From CALJIC01 sp039805565 (GTDB lineage Bacteria; Chloroflexota; Chloroflexia; Chloroflexales; Roseiflexaceae), in the NCBI GenBank assembly GCA_039805565.1, contig JBDLTZ010000167.1, positions 1-58,672 on the forward strand: 58,672 nucleotides of DNA. The letters run 5' to 3'. The notes beneath the pieces were generated by a model, which was not told the origin of the DNA, ran no database searches, and saw nothing but the letters and a program-made list of their open reading frames with translations. Of the stretch, positions 1 through 8,827 are shown in pieces; within the stretch, counting starts at the first letter, position 1, and the number at the start of each line of letters is the position of its first letter. The position numbers were made by a program, and so were the translations under genes.

Positions 1-121
1 GACGAGAGCGAGACGGGCGAGCCGATCTTCTACGGCGAGTATGACTACACCCACTGGCTGATCGCGCCGACGCCAGACGAGGCGTACCCCTTTGAGGTGC
101 TTTACTACGAGTTGCCCCCGC
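1..121. repeat. Terminal direct repeat, left copy
   Basis: Bases 1-121 are identical to 58552-58672. The repeat lies inside one gene whose frame continues across the joint, so it marks a circular or circularly permuted genome rather than two real gene copies. The exact length of 121 suggests assembler k-mer overlap, but a short real terminal repeat cannot be excluded from sequence alone. Confidence 0.95.
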
Positions 122-330
122 TGCTCGACGAGAGCATCCAGACCAACTGGCTGACCGAGTACGCGTCGCAGCTTCTGCTGTACGGCACGCTGCTCGAGGC
201 GACGCCATTCCTGAAGAACGACGAGCGCATCGCCACGTGGCAGGCATACTACGACCGGGCCGCCGCGATGCTTAACGGCGAGGATCTAGCCAAGATCCTT
301 GACCGCGCGGCGACGCGCAAGGAGGTTTGA
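1..330 (+). CDS. SU10-type adaptor protein, 3' part
   Basis: This is the C-terminal half of the gene that begins at 58228; base 1 is the first base of codon 109. Joined, the protein is 217 residues, normal for the podovirus head-tail adaptor (SU10 adaptor / gp6-like connector) that binds below the portal and seats the tail. The order (lysis genes, adaptor, fibre, nozzle) fits this role. The call rests on the N-terminal pattern of a helical start (ETLKQDVQRYLERG), a RRIARELK helix, then strands containing YEVLYYELPP-like sequence. The stop overlaps the ribosome-binding region of the fibre gene. Confidence 0.7.
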   Translation, partial: DESETGEPIFYGEYDYTHWLIAPTPDEAYPFEVLYYELPPLLDESIQTNWLTEYASQLLLYGTLLEATPFLKNDERIATWQAYYDRAAAMLNGEDLAKILDRAATRKEV

Positions 331-332
331 AC

Positions 333-3128
333 GTGAGCTATACCAACATTTTCGGTGGCACTACCGTATACCCCTCCGACGTATCATACCTTGCGCTGGC
401 GCTTGACGCGGACGTCACCCTCGAGTGGCCGCTGGAGAACTCCGGCGAGGCTCCCCCGGCGGCGCGCATCATCGACGTGACGCCCGACGCCTCGACGTGG
501 GCCGTCTCCATGCCCAACGCCACGCTGACGGGCGCGGGCCAGACTGTGCTCTTCAACAACCTGAGCGTCACTGACAGTTTCGAGGTCAAGGACTACATAG
601 GCGGCACCCTTGCTACGGTGGGCGCGGGTGAGCAGTGGCAGGTCTACCTCGCCGCGACGACCACGGCTGCGGGCACGTGGCGCGTCTTCCGCTACGGCGC
701 CTCGACGGCCACCGTGCAGCCATCTGCGCTGGCGGGCTTCGGCCTCGTCACGACGGGCGCGACGCTCTCGCAGTCCCTGCCCGTGACCACATTCAACACC
801 AGCGGCCTGACGCTGGCCGTCTCCAACCGCGCCTCGGCCTTCGTCTGGGATGGCACGGGCAGCGGCACGCTCAACCTGCCGACCGTGGCGGCTGCGGGTA
901 ACAACTTCTTTGTCTTCATCCGCAACGCGGGCGGCGGCGACCTCATCGTTGACCCGGCAGGCACGGACGCCATCAATGGCGCCCTGACGCTGGTCCTGCG
1001 CCCCGGCGACAGCGCTACGCTGATTACGGACGGGCTTGAGTGGTACACCATCGGCCTCGGGCAGGAGCCGGTATTCGCGTTCGACTACACGTCGATCACC
1101 GTCACGGGCGGCACCAAGACGCTGACAGGCTCCGAGCTTAACCGCATCGCCTACAACTTCGTCGGAACGCTGGCCGCCGACCAGTACATCATTCTGCCAT
1201 CCACGGTGCAGCAGTACTGGATTACGAACGGCACGAGCGGGCCGTTCAACCTGTTCTTCCAAACGGCCTCCGGCACCCCCGTCCAGATCAATCAGGGCGC
1301 GCGAGGCATCTACTACTGCGACGGCGTCAACCTCGTGCTGGCGTCTGACCCGCTCTCCATCACCACGCCGCTGGTGATCAGCGAGGGTGGCACCGGCTCA
1401 ACCACGGCGTCCGGCGCCCGCCTGAGCCTCGGCATCACGGCGTTTGCGGATCCGATCGTCACCGCCTCGAACGCCGCCGCAGTGCGCACGGTCATCAACG
1501 CCGCAGGCTCCGGCGCCAACACCGACATTACCAGCATATCCGGCCTGACGACGCCCCTCAACGTCGCGCAAGGCGGCACAGGCTCGGCTACGGCGTCCGG
1601 CGCACGCACCAACCTCGGCGCGGCGGCGTCGGGCACGAACACCGACATCACGACGCTGAACCCGGCGGCTGGCCTGCAAGTCGGCACGCCTACCGGCGGC
1701 GCGCAAGGCGCGGGCACGATCAACGCAGCAGGCCTGTTCGTCAACGGCGCGGCGGTCGGCACCGGCTCGGGTTCTGTGACCTCGGTCGCCCTGTCGGGCG
1801 GCACGACGGGCCTGACGGCTTCAGGCTCGCCAATCACAACGTCTGGCACCATCACGCTGGGCGGCACGCTGGCTGCGGCCAATGGCGGCACCGGGCAGAC
1901 GACGTACAGCAACGGCCAACTGCTCATCGGCAACGGCACCGGGCTTACCAAGGCGACGCTGACGGCTGGCTCAGGCATTACGATCACCAACGGCGCAGGC
2001 TCGATCAGCATCGCGGCTACGGCTGGCGGCGGCGGCACGGTTACGTCTGTCGCCCTGTCGGGCGGCACGACGGGCCTGACGGTCACCGGCTCACCGATCA
2101 CCACCAGCGGCACGATCACGCTTGCCGGCACGCTCGTTGCGGGCAATGGTGGCACCGGGCGCAGCACGCTCACTGCTAACTCTTTGCTGGCCGGTAACGG
2201 CACGAGCGCCGTCAACCTCATCGCCCCCAGCACCTCGGGGAACGTGCTTACGTCCAACGGCACTGCGTGGGTGTCGTCGCCCTTGAATTCGATTGGGCTT
2301 AGCGACGGGACGGCGGCAGCCCCCTCATTGTATTTCAATGCTGAGTCGGGGACAGGCGTGTACCGCCCCTCGGCAAGCACTCTTGGCTTTGCGGTGGGCG
2401 GCGTGTTCGCTGGTTCGATTACATACACCGCGAGCGGTGAGGGCAATGTAAAAGTAGGTGATCGGGCTGGCACCTCTGCCTCTGGGACACGCAATGTTGC
2501 TGTAGGTAGCTGGGCTGGATTTGATCTAACTAGCGCGAACAACACAACGCTGATCGGGGCGTCGGCTGGCGCAAATATCACGACTGCGTCAGGCAGCACA
2601 TTTGTAGGGTTTAGCGCAGGCGCGAACGTCACCACAGCGCAGGACAATACCGCGCTAGGATATAACGCGGGCAGCACCATAACATCTGGCAGCAATAACA
2701 CATGCCTAGGTAACGAGGCGCAGCCTTCTTCGGCCACTGTCTCTAACACAATCACACTTGGCAACGCTTCAATCGCCACCCTCCGGTGTCAGGTGACGAC
2801 CATCACCTCACTGTCCGACGCGCGTGACAAGACCGATGTCGCCGCGCTCGACGCGGGGCTTGCTTTCATCAACGCTCTTAATCCTGTCCGCTTCACGTGG
2901 GACGCGCGTGACCCTGACGGCAAGCACGGCGAGGCCGATACCGGCTTCATTGCGCAAGACCTTAAGGCGGCGCAGGAGCAGCTTGGTATCGACATCCCCG
3001 GCCTCGTCTACGCAGACAACCCAGACAAGCTGGAGGCTGGCTACGGCAAGTTGCTCCCCGTGCTGGTGAAGGCAATCCAAGAGCTATCCGCCAAGGTCGA
3101 GGCGCTCGAAGCACAGCTTGGAGGCTGA
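333..3128 (+). CDS. Tail fibre with S74-type self-cleaving chaperone domain
   Basis: Probable trimeric fibre of about 931 residues. The N-terminal half is built from Gly/Ser/Thr-rich fibre repeats with recurring GGTGxTTxSGAR-type units. Around residues 690-810 there are left-handed helix repeats of the NTxxGxxAG kind seen in trimeric adhesin heads. The C-terminal 110 residues match the intramolecular chaperone (peptidase S74) fold: LSDARDK supplies the Ser-Lys dyad at about Ser828 and Lys833, followed by GFIAQDL and a terminal coiled coil (ELSAKVEALEAQL). I chose GTG at 333 because AAGGAGG lies 7 bases upstream; a TTG at 327 would have almost no spacing. After trimerisation the C-terminal domain is expected to cut itself off. 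Confidence 0.85.
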   Translation: MSYTNIFGGTTVYPSDVSYLALALDADVTLEWPLENSGEAPPAARIIDVTPDASTWAVSMPNATLTGAGQTVLFNNLSVTDSFEVKDYIGGTLATVGAGEQWQVYLAATTTAAGTWRVFRYGASTATVQPSALAGFGLVTTGATLSQSLPVTTFNTSGLTLAVSNRASAFVWDGTGSGTLNLPTVAAAGNNFFVFIRNAGGGDLIVDPAGTDAINGALTLVLRPGDSATLITDGLEWYTIGLGQEPVFAFDYTSITVTGGTKTLTGSELNRIAYNFVGTLAADQYIILPSTVQQYWITNGTSGPFNLFFQTASGTPVQINQGARGIYYCDGVNLVLASDPLSITTPLVISEGGTGSTTASGARLSLGITAFADPIVTASNAAAVRTVINAAGSGANTDITSISGLTTPLNVAQGGTGSATASGARTNLGAAASGTNTDITTLNPAAGLQVGTPTGGAQGAGTINAAGLFVNGAAVGTGSGSVTSVALSGGTTGLTASGSPITTSGTITLGGTLAAANGGTGQTTYSNGQLLIGNGTGLTKATLTAGSGITITNGAGSISIAATAGGGGTVTSVALSGGTTGLTVTGSPITTSGTITLAGTLVAGNGGTGRSTLTANSLLAGNGTSAVNLIAPSTSGNVLTSNGTAWVSSPLNSIGLSDGTAAAPSLYFNAESGTGVYRPSASTLGFAVGGVFAGSITYTASGEGNVKVGDRAGTSASGTRNVAVGSWAGFDLTSANNTTLIGASAGANITTASGSTFVGFSAGANVTTAQDNTALGYNAGSTITSGSNNTCLGNEAQPSSATVSNTITLGNASIATLRCQVTTITSLSDARDKTDVAALDAGLAFINALNPVRFTWDARDPDGKHGEADTGFIAQDLKAAQEQLGIDIPGLVYADNPDKLEAGYGKLLPVLVKAIQELSAKVEALEAQLGG

Positions 3129-3132
3129 ATGA

Positions 3133-4752
3133 ATGGCCGAGAGTATTGTTCCGATCAGATCACAGCCCGGCATCAAGCGGGACGGCACGAAGTTTGAGGG
3201 GGACAACTACGTCGACGGCCAGTGGGTGCGCTTCCAGCGCGGCCTGCCCCGCAAGATGGGCGGCTACCGCTCGATCAACAAATACCTGAATGGCGTCGTG
3301 CGTGCGCTCCACGAGTACACGCTCGACCAGATCACCTATGTCCACGCGGGATCCGCCAACCTGCTGGAGCGCTTCTTCATCGACGGGACGCTCAACACCA
3401 GCACCATCTCCGACCGCACCCCGACCACTCTCGCCCTGAGCGACGAGAACCTCTGGCAGTTCGACGTCGACACGGCGCTGGGCGGGGGCTTGCAGATCGT
3501 GGCGCAGGTTGCGCCAAACCTGAACTGCATCTGCAACAGCGCGGGCGGGCAACTCTTCACCGGGGACGCCTTCGGCACAGGGCGCCTCACCGAGGTGACC
3601 AACTTCCCTTCGACATACAGCGTCACGGGCGGCGTCGTGTCCCTGCACCCCTACACCGTGGCATTCGGCAGCGACGGCTTCGTCATGTGGTCCGTGCCGG
3701 GCGACCCGACGGACTTCACCGGCTCAGGCGCGGGCAACGCCTACGTTACGGGCCAGAAGATCGTGCGCGGCATGCCGCTGCGTGGCGGACCCGGCAACAG
3801 CCCCTCGGGCCTGCTCTGGTCGGCTGACAGCCTCGTCCGCATGTCTTTCATAGGTGGCACCACCACCTTCCAGTTCGACACGATCAGCGCGCAGTCGTCG
3901 ATCCTCTCGGCGCAGTCCGTGATCGAGTACGACGGTATCTTCTACTGGATTGGCACGGATCGCTTCCTGTCGTTCAACGGCGTCGTGCGCGAGGTCGAGA
4001 ACAACCTGAACCTCAATTTCTTCTTCGACAACCTCAACTTTGCGCAGCGCCAGAAGGTGTTCGCCTACAAGGTGCCGCGCTACGGCGAAATCTGGTGGTG
4101 CTTCCCCTTCGGCGACAGCGAGGAGCCGAACCACGCGGTGATCTACAACGTCCGCGAGAACACGTGGTACGACACGGCGCTGCCCGTAGGCGGGCGCTCT
4201 GCCGGCCTGTTTCCCGCCGTGTTCCGCAGGCCGCTGCTGGCGTCCCCAGACCCGACGTTCAACCCCACGGACCTGCGCATCACGCAAGTCGACGACCCGC
4301 GCATCACCGAGCAACTCGACAACAACCGGATCACCGAGCAGAGCGGGCAGGCGCGCTACCGCTTCTGGGTACACGAGCAGGGCGTCGACGAGATCGACGG
4401 CCTCAACCGCAACCCGATCCGATCCTACTTCGAGACGGCAGACATCTCGCTTCCGGTTCAGGCGCAAGTCAGCCGCGCCACGCAGGTGCTCATGCTCGAG
4501 CCGGACTTCATCCAGTCCGGGCCGCTGACTGTGCAGGTGGTGGGGCGCGCCAACGCCCGCGCGCCGGAGGTCTTCGGCCCGATCATGACCATCGTCGAGA
4601 CGCCGCAGACGCCGCAGGAGCAGGTCGTCTTCTTCAAGGAGCAGCGCCGCGAGTTGCGCTTCCGCTTCGAGAGCAACTGCATCGAGGGTGATTATCAGAT
4701 GGGCCTTGTTCTGGCGCACATGCAGCCCGGTGACGGCACGGTACTCGGCTGA
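3133..4752 (+). CDS. Tail nozzle / tail tip protein, beta-propeller-like
   Basis: A 539-residue, strand-rich protein with repeated tryptophan and glycine motifs spaced like propeller blades (for example FYWIGTDRFLSFNG and EIWWCFPFGD). Its place right after the adaptor and fibre, and its size, fit the podovirus nozzle (gp10 of P22, tail tube B of T7, SU10 nozzle), which closes the tail and carries fibres. The start ATG at 3133 has GGAGG about 9 bases upstream. I infer the function from size, context and residue pattern; I see no catalytic motif. Confidence 0.6.
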   Translation: MAESIVPIRSQPGIKRDGTKFEGDNYVDGQWVRFQRGLPRKMGGYRSINKYLNGVVRALHEYTLDQITYVHAGSANLLERFFIDGTLNTSTISDRTPTTLALSDENLWQFDVDTALGGGLQIVAQVAPNLNCICNSAGGQLFTGDAFGTGRLTEVTNFPSTYSVTGGVVSLHPYTVAFGSDGFVMWSVPGDPTDFTGSGAGNAYVTGQKIVRGMPLRGGPGNSPSGLLWSADSLVRMSFIGGTTTFQFDTISAQSSILSAQSVIEYDGIFYWIGTDRFLSFNGVVREVENNLNLNFFFDNLNFAQRQKVFAYKVPRYGEIWWCFPFGDSEEPNHAVIYNVRENTWYDTALPVGGRSAGLFPAVFRRPLLASPDPTFNPTDLRITQVDDPRITEQLDNNRITEQSGQARYRFWVHEQGVDEIDGLNRNPIRSYFETADISLPVQAQVSRATQVLMLEPDFIQSGPLTVQVVGRANARAPEVFGPIMTIVETPQTPQEQVVFFKEQRRELRFRFESNCIEGDYQMGLVLAHMQPGDGTVLG

Positions 4753-4997
4753 TGTCACGCGGCGCTGTAAACCCATTCGGCATGACTTGGCAGCAGTGGG
4801 CCGATGCTGCTATATTAAACGCCAACGACACCTACGCCCTCGGCAAGGCCGGCGGCGAGGAGACGTGGCAAGATTGGGCTGTGGGGTTTGTACGCGCGCC
4901 GGGTTATGCGCAGCGCACCCTTCCAGACCCCTACCAATTTTCGGATTGGCGCGAGTGGGCCATGCGCGTATTTCCGATGCTTGAGGGTGTGGACTAG
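4752..4997 (+). CDS. Small virion-region protein, function unknown
   Basis: 81 residues, rich in Trp (MTWQQWADAA, ETWQDWAVGF, SDWREWAMRV), mostly helical and acidic. It starts inside the stop of the nozzle gene (ATGA overlap) and ends just before the ejection-protein block, so it is translated with the tail and ejection genes. No signal peptide or membrane segment. I do not recognise a family. Confidence 0.6.
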   Translation: MSRGAVNPFGMTWQQWADAAILNANDTYALGKAGGEETWQDWAVGFVRAPGYAQRTLPDPYQFSDWREWAMRVFPMLEGVD

Positions 4998-7412
4998 ATG
5001 AACTTTAACATTAATCCGGCACTCTTGCAGCAAGCCTCGGCACAGCAGGCTCTGGCACAGCAGGCTCTGGCACAGCAAGCCGCAACGCAGCAAGCCGCAG
5101 CACAGCAAGCCGCAGCGCCTTCGCTGGCCGTACAGCCTACTATGCAGGCCATGCAGACTGCCGCCCCGATGGGCGGCAGCAGCGACTTCTCATTGAAGCC
5201 GACCACGGCTGCCACCTTAGCCCCGCAGCCCGCCGCCATGGCAGCCCAGCCCTTTGCGATGCCAGCGCCCTCTCTGCCGGCGCCCTCTCTGCCGGCGCCC
5301 TCTCTGGCGGCGCAGCCCACTGCGGCTATCGGCGAGACGGCGAACGCCCTTCGCGTCTATACGCCAGCCAACTTGCAGACCGCCACGACGCCGCCCATGC
5401 CGACACCCATGATGTCAACTACGGCAGCGCAGCCCGCCGCGCCGCAGGCGGGCGTGCCCGTCCCCGGCGGGACGCGGTTCTCGCTGCTTCCCAAACCAGC
5501 GGCACCGGCAGGCGCGGGCGTGCCTGTTCCGGGTGGCCAGAGCTTCGCGCTCCCGCCCAAGGCGCCGACCAGCGCGCTGCCGACTACGCCCCCCGCGAAT
5601 TACAACACCATGTTCGGCGGCTTCGCGCTGCCGCCCGAGTACGCGCAGCAGATACAGCAGCGGCAGGCCGATTACGCCGCCAAAAACACATACACGATGA
5701 CGCGCCCCACGTCAGGCCTCAGCGCGGCGAACCTCGACTTCCAACTGCGCGACGGGCAGCAGGGCTTCCAGTTCGTCACGAACAAGGGCAACGCGGCGGG
5801 CGTCGGCAAGAAGGCCGCCGGCACCAAGGGCGCGGCTGGCTACGTCAACGAGTCCGGCTTCGTGCCGCTGGTTGATAACGCCGTGTACCGCATTCGCAAC
5901 GAGAAGGGCAAGGACCAGATCCTCTACTCCGGCACTGGTGCCGAGGGGCTGAAGAACGTCTACGCCTACGCCCAGAACCTCTCTGCCACGAAAGGCAAGA
6001 AGGCCAACTGGGGCGTCGAGATGCAACTGCCCGGCGAGACGGGCTGGCGGCGCGTGGCGGACGATGACCCGGCCAAGGGCACCCTCAGCAAGATCGGCAA
6101 GATCGTCGGCACGGCGCTGCCGCTCGGCGTGGCGTTTATTCCGGGCCTCAACGCGCTCGGAGCCATCGCTGCCGCAACCGCTGCCGGCGGTGCTGGCGCG
6201 GCGATGGCTGGGCGCAATCCGCTCAAGGGCGCGATCATGGGCGGCCTGTCCGCAGCAGGCGGGTCTTTGCTCGGCCCAGCGCTTAACGTGGGTAGTAAGG
6301 CAGCCTCAACTGCTATCGGCACCGGCATCGGCGCGACGGCAGGCGGCCTCGCAACAGGCCAGAGCTTGCAGAACTCGCTGATCGGCGGCGTTACCGCTGG
6401 CGGCCTGTCCGCCCTCGGCAGCGAGTTGGGCATCGGGCGCAAGCCGGGCGCGGCTACCGGCAACGGTGGGCCCGCCAACCTGCTGGAGGGCACCCCGTTC
6501 AACGGTATCGCGACCACGCCCGCTGGTGGTCTTGTTGGGTCGAGTGGTTTAGGTGGCGCTGGTGGCTCAAGTGCCTCTTGGGATGGTGATCAAATCGCAA
6601 TCACGGCAATTAAGTCGCCCGGCGGCACGACTGGTGGCGCTCCCGGTGGCGTTACCGGGGGGCTTACCACTGGCGGAAGCAAGCCTGCCACGTATGACGA
6701 GGCGACCGACGAACTAAAGATCACCGCTGACAAGAAGCCGGAGCCAATCCCCGGCGCTGGCGCGATGTTCGGCGCAAGCCCCGAGTTGCAACAAGCCGTC
6801 AAGGACGCCGTCGACAACGACCCGAAGAACAAGGACAAGTCGACTACCGAGAAGATGGCCGACTACCTCCAGCTTGCCTCGCTGGTCATCGGCCTCGGCG
6901 GCAGCCTGTTCGAGAAGGACAAGACGAACAAGCCCGGCAAGATACCCTTCGGCTTTGGCCCCGGCGGCCTCGGAGGCCCCTTCGCAGGCGGCCTGCCTGC
7001 GCCCAGCATGCCCGGCCTGAAGCCCGGCGGCAGCCTCGCGGCGCGCCCCATGACCGACACCGACTGGTATCGCTACGGCTACGGCCCCGAGCAGTCCTTC
7101 TTCGAGCACGTCGCGCCGGGCGCAGCCAACACCAGCCGCGCCTATACCGGCTACGCGACTGGCGGCTTCGCCGTTGGTGGACCCGGCGACGGGCGCGACG
7201 ACAAGATCCCGGCGATGCTCTCCGACGGCGAGTATGTTATCGACGCAGAGACCGTCGCCCTGCTCGGCAACGGCTCAAGCAAGGCTGGCGCAGACGCGCT
7301 TGACGTATTCCGCACCAACATCCGCAAGCACAAGGGCCAGAAGCTGGCCAAGGGCAACTTCAGCGTCAACGCGAAGAAGCCCGAGAAGTACCTCAAGAAG
7401 GGACGTAACTAA
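4998..7412 (+). CDS. Putative ejection (internal virion) protein 1
   Basis: 804 residues. The first 110 are low-complexity Ala/Gln/Pro, encoded by tandem 15-base repeats. A central stretch (about 355-490) is Gly/Ala-rich and hydrophobic and could insert in or cross a membrane (GTALPLGVAFIPGLNALGAI, GIGATAGGLATG). The C-terminal 90 residues contain GGPGDGRDDKIPAMLSDGEY and VIDAETVALLGNG, a motif I recognise from many phage virion proteins, then a lysine-rich tail. It is the first of five consecutive large genes with no enzymatic signature apart from the transglycosylase, the arrangement of ejection proteins in podoviruses. Confidence 0.5.
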   Translation: MNFNINPALLQQASAQQALAQQALAQQAATQQAAAQQAAAPSLAVQPTMQAMQTAAPMGGSSDFSLKPTTAATLAPQPAAMAAQPFAMPAPSLPAPSLPAPSLAAQPTAAIGETANALRVYTPANLQTATTPPMPTPMMSTTAAQPAAPQAGVPVPGGTRFSLLPKPAAPAGAGVPVPGGQSFALPPKAPTSALPTTPPANYNTMFGGFALPPEYAQQIQQRQADYAAKNTYTMTRPTSGLSAANLDFQLRDGQQGFQFVTNKGNAAGVGKKAAGTKGAAGYVNESGFVPLVDNAVYRIRNEKGKDQILYSGTGAEGLKNVYAYAQNLSATKGKKANWGVEMQLPGETGWRRVADDDPAKGTLSKIGKIVGTALPLGVAFIPGLNALGAIAAATAAGGAGAAMAGRNPLKGAIMGGLSAAGGSLLGPALNVGSKAASTAIGTGIGATAGGLATGQSLQNSLIGGVTAGGLSALGSELGIGRKPGAATGNGGPANLLEGTPFNGIATTPAGGLVGSSGLGGAGGSSASWDGDQIAITAIKSPGGTTGGAPGGVTGGLTTGGSKPATYDEATDELKITADKKPEPIPGAGAMFGASPELQQAVKDAVDNDPKNKDKSTTEKMADYLQLASLVIGLGGSLFEKDKTNKPGKIPFGFGPGGLGGPFAGGLPAPSMPGLKPGGSLAARPMTDTDWYRYGYGPEQSFFEHVAPGAANTSRAYTGYATGGFAVGGPGDGRDDKIPAMLSDGEYVIDAETVALLGNGSSKAGADALDVFRTNIRKHKGQKLAKGNFSVNAKKPEKYLKKGRN
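5029..5118 (+). repeat. Tandem 15-base repeats (Ala/Gln-rich N-terminus)
   Basis: Five to six in-frame copies of a unit close to GCACAGCAGGCTCTG / GCACAGCAAGCCGCA, coding for xQQA/LAQ. A second set of three 15-base units (CCCTCTCTGCCGGCG) lies at about 5268-5312. Both keep the reading frame, so copy number can change without inactivating the gene. Confidence 0.8.
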
Positions 7413-8818
7413 TGGCTGACATCTCCTCTTTCCTCAGCGAGGGTCAGGAAATACCGGCAGGCTCCGCCTTCAAGGCGCTGCAGAGCCAGACGGTGCTCCC
7501 CGAGTGGTACACCAACTACGGCATGCAACTCCTGTCGAATCAGCAGGCGCTGATGAACCAGCCGTACCAGTCCTACGCGGGTCCGCGCGTGGCCGAGTTC
7601 TCGCCGACGCAGCAGCAGGCCTTCGGCGCAACTCAGCAGGCCGCCAACGCCTACCAGCCCGCCCTCGGGCAGGCCACGTCCGCCGCGCAAGGCCTTCTCG
7701 GCGCGAATGCCCTCGGGCAGGCGCAGCCCTACTTCAGCCAAGCGGCGGGCATCAACGCCCCCAGCGCGGCGTCACCCTACCTCAGCCAATCGGCTGGCAT
7801 GAACAGCGTGGGCGCCGCAACGCCCGCGCTCCAGCAGGGTGCGCAAATGTCTGCGCAGAGCGCGAACGCCCTCGGCATGCAGGCAGCCCAGCCCTATCTC
7901 AGCGCCGCAGGCCAGACGAGTGTGGCCAACATCGGCCAGTACATGAACCCCTACACCGAGCAGGTCGTCAACCGCATCGGCCAGCTTGGCGCGCGCAACC
8001 TGTCCGAGAACCTGATGCCCGCCATCGAGGGCCGCTACATCGCGTCAGGCCAACTTGGCTACGGCACGAGGCAGCCCGGCGGGAGCACGCCCTCGGGCAT
8101 GATGACCGACACGGCGCGCGCACTGCGCGACACGCAGGAGGCGACCCTCGCGCAGCAGGCAGAGGCGCTCCGGCAGGGCTACGGCGAGGCCGCGACGCTG
8201 TCGGGTACGGACCTCGCACGGCAGGCGCAACTCGGCCAGTTCGCAGGCCAGCTTGGCATGGAGCAGCAGGGCGCTCTGGCGCGGGCGGGTCAGCAACTGG
8301 CCAACATCGGCCAGACCTACGGCACGCTCACCGCCGACCAGCAGCGGACACTCGCCGACATCGGCCAGACCTACGGCAACCTCACGGCACAGCAGCAGCA
8401 GGCCCTCGCCAACATCGGCGGCCAGATCGGCAACATCGGGGCCAACGACATCCAGAACCGCCTCGCCGCGTCGCAGCAGCTTGGCAACTTGGCCGAGTCC
8501 GCGCAGACGCTCGGCCTGCAGGGCGCGGGCGCCCTCAACGCCATCGGCACTCAGCAGCAGCAGCAGGCGCAGGCCAACCTCGACACGGCCTATCAGGACT
8601 ACCTGCGGCAGCAGGCCTACAACCAGCAGCAGATTGACGCGGCCGCCAAGACGCTTCAGGGCGTCGCGCCAGCCGTGCCGACCGGCACGCAGGAATACGG
8701 CATCGTGCCATCCGGCCAGCCGGCGGAGTATAAGCCCGGCACGGCGGCGACGATCGCGGGTGCGCTGTCCGGCGCGGGCAGCCTGATAAGCAGCCTCGGC
8801 AAGACGTTTAAGCTGTAG
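7412..8818 (+). CDS. Putative ejection protein 2 with helical repeats
   Basis: 468 residues, Gln/Ala-rich and almost wholly helical. Between about residues 285 and 350 there are near-repeats of the form NIGQTYGxLTAxQQxxLA, suggesting stacked amphipathic helices. The C-terminus is Gly/Ala-rich and hydrophobic (ATIAGALSGAGSLISSLG). The start overlaps the preceding stop (TAATG). Internal virion proteins of podoviruses are typically long, helical and repetitive like this, but I see no conserved domain that proves it. Confidence 0.5.
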   Translation: MADISSFLSEGQEIPAGSAFKALQSQTVLPEWYTNYGMQLLSNQQALMNQPYQSYAGPRVAEFSPTQQQAFGATQQAANAYQPALGQATSAAQGLLGANALGQAQPYFSQAAGINAPSAASPYLSQSAGMNSVGAATPALQQGAQMSAQSANALGMQAAQPYLSAAGQTSVANIGQYMNPYTEQVVNRIGQLGARNLSENLMPAIEGRYIASGQLGYGTRQPGGSTPSGMMTDTARALRDTQEATLAQQAEALRQGYGEAATLSGTDLARQAQLGQFAGQLGMEQQGALARAGQQLANIGQTYGTLTADQQRTLADIGQTYGNLTAQQQQALANIGGQIGNIGANDIQNRLAASQQLGNLAESAQTLGLQGAGALNAIGTQQQQQAQANLDTAYQDYLRQQAYNQQQIDAAAKTLQGVAPAVPTGTQEYGIVPSGQPAEYKPGTAATIAGALSGAGSLISSLGKTFKL

Positions 8819-8827
8819 GGTGATAGC

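Noticed and set aside
327..332. TTG at 327 as the fibre start
   Set aside because: It lies almost on the ribosome-binding site; GTG 333 has normal spacing.
384..2779. Long reverse open frames opposite the tail fibre gene (292 and 488 codons)
   Set aside because: They mirror the GC-rich forward gene, have skewed Arg/Val/Pro-rich composition, no ribosome-binding sites and no recognisable domain.
3724..4776. Reverse open frame of 350 codons opposite the nozzle gene
   Set aside because: Shadow of a GC-rich gene; composition and lack of start signals argue against coding.
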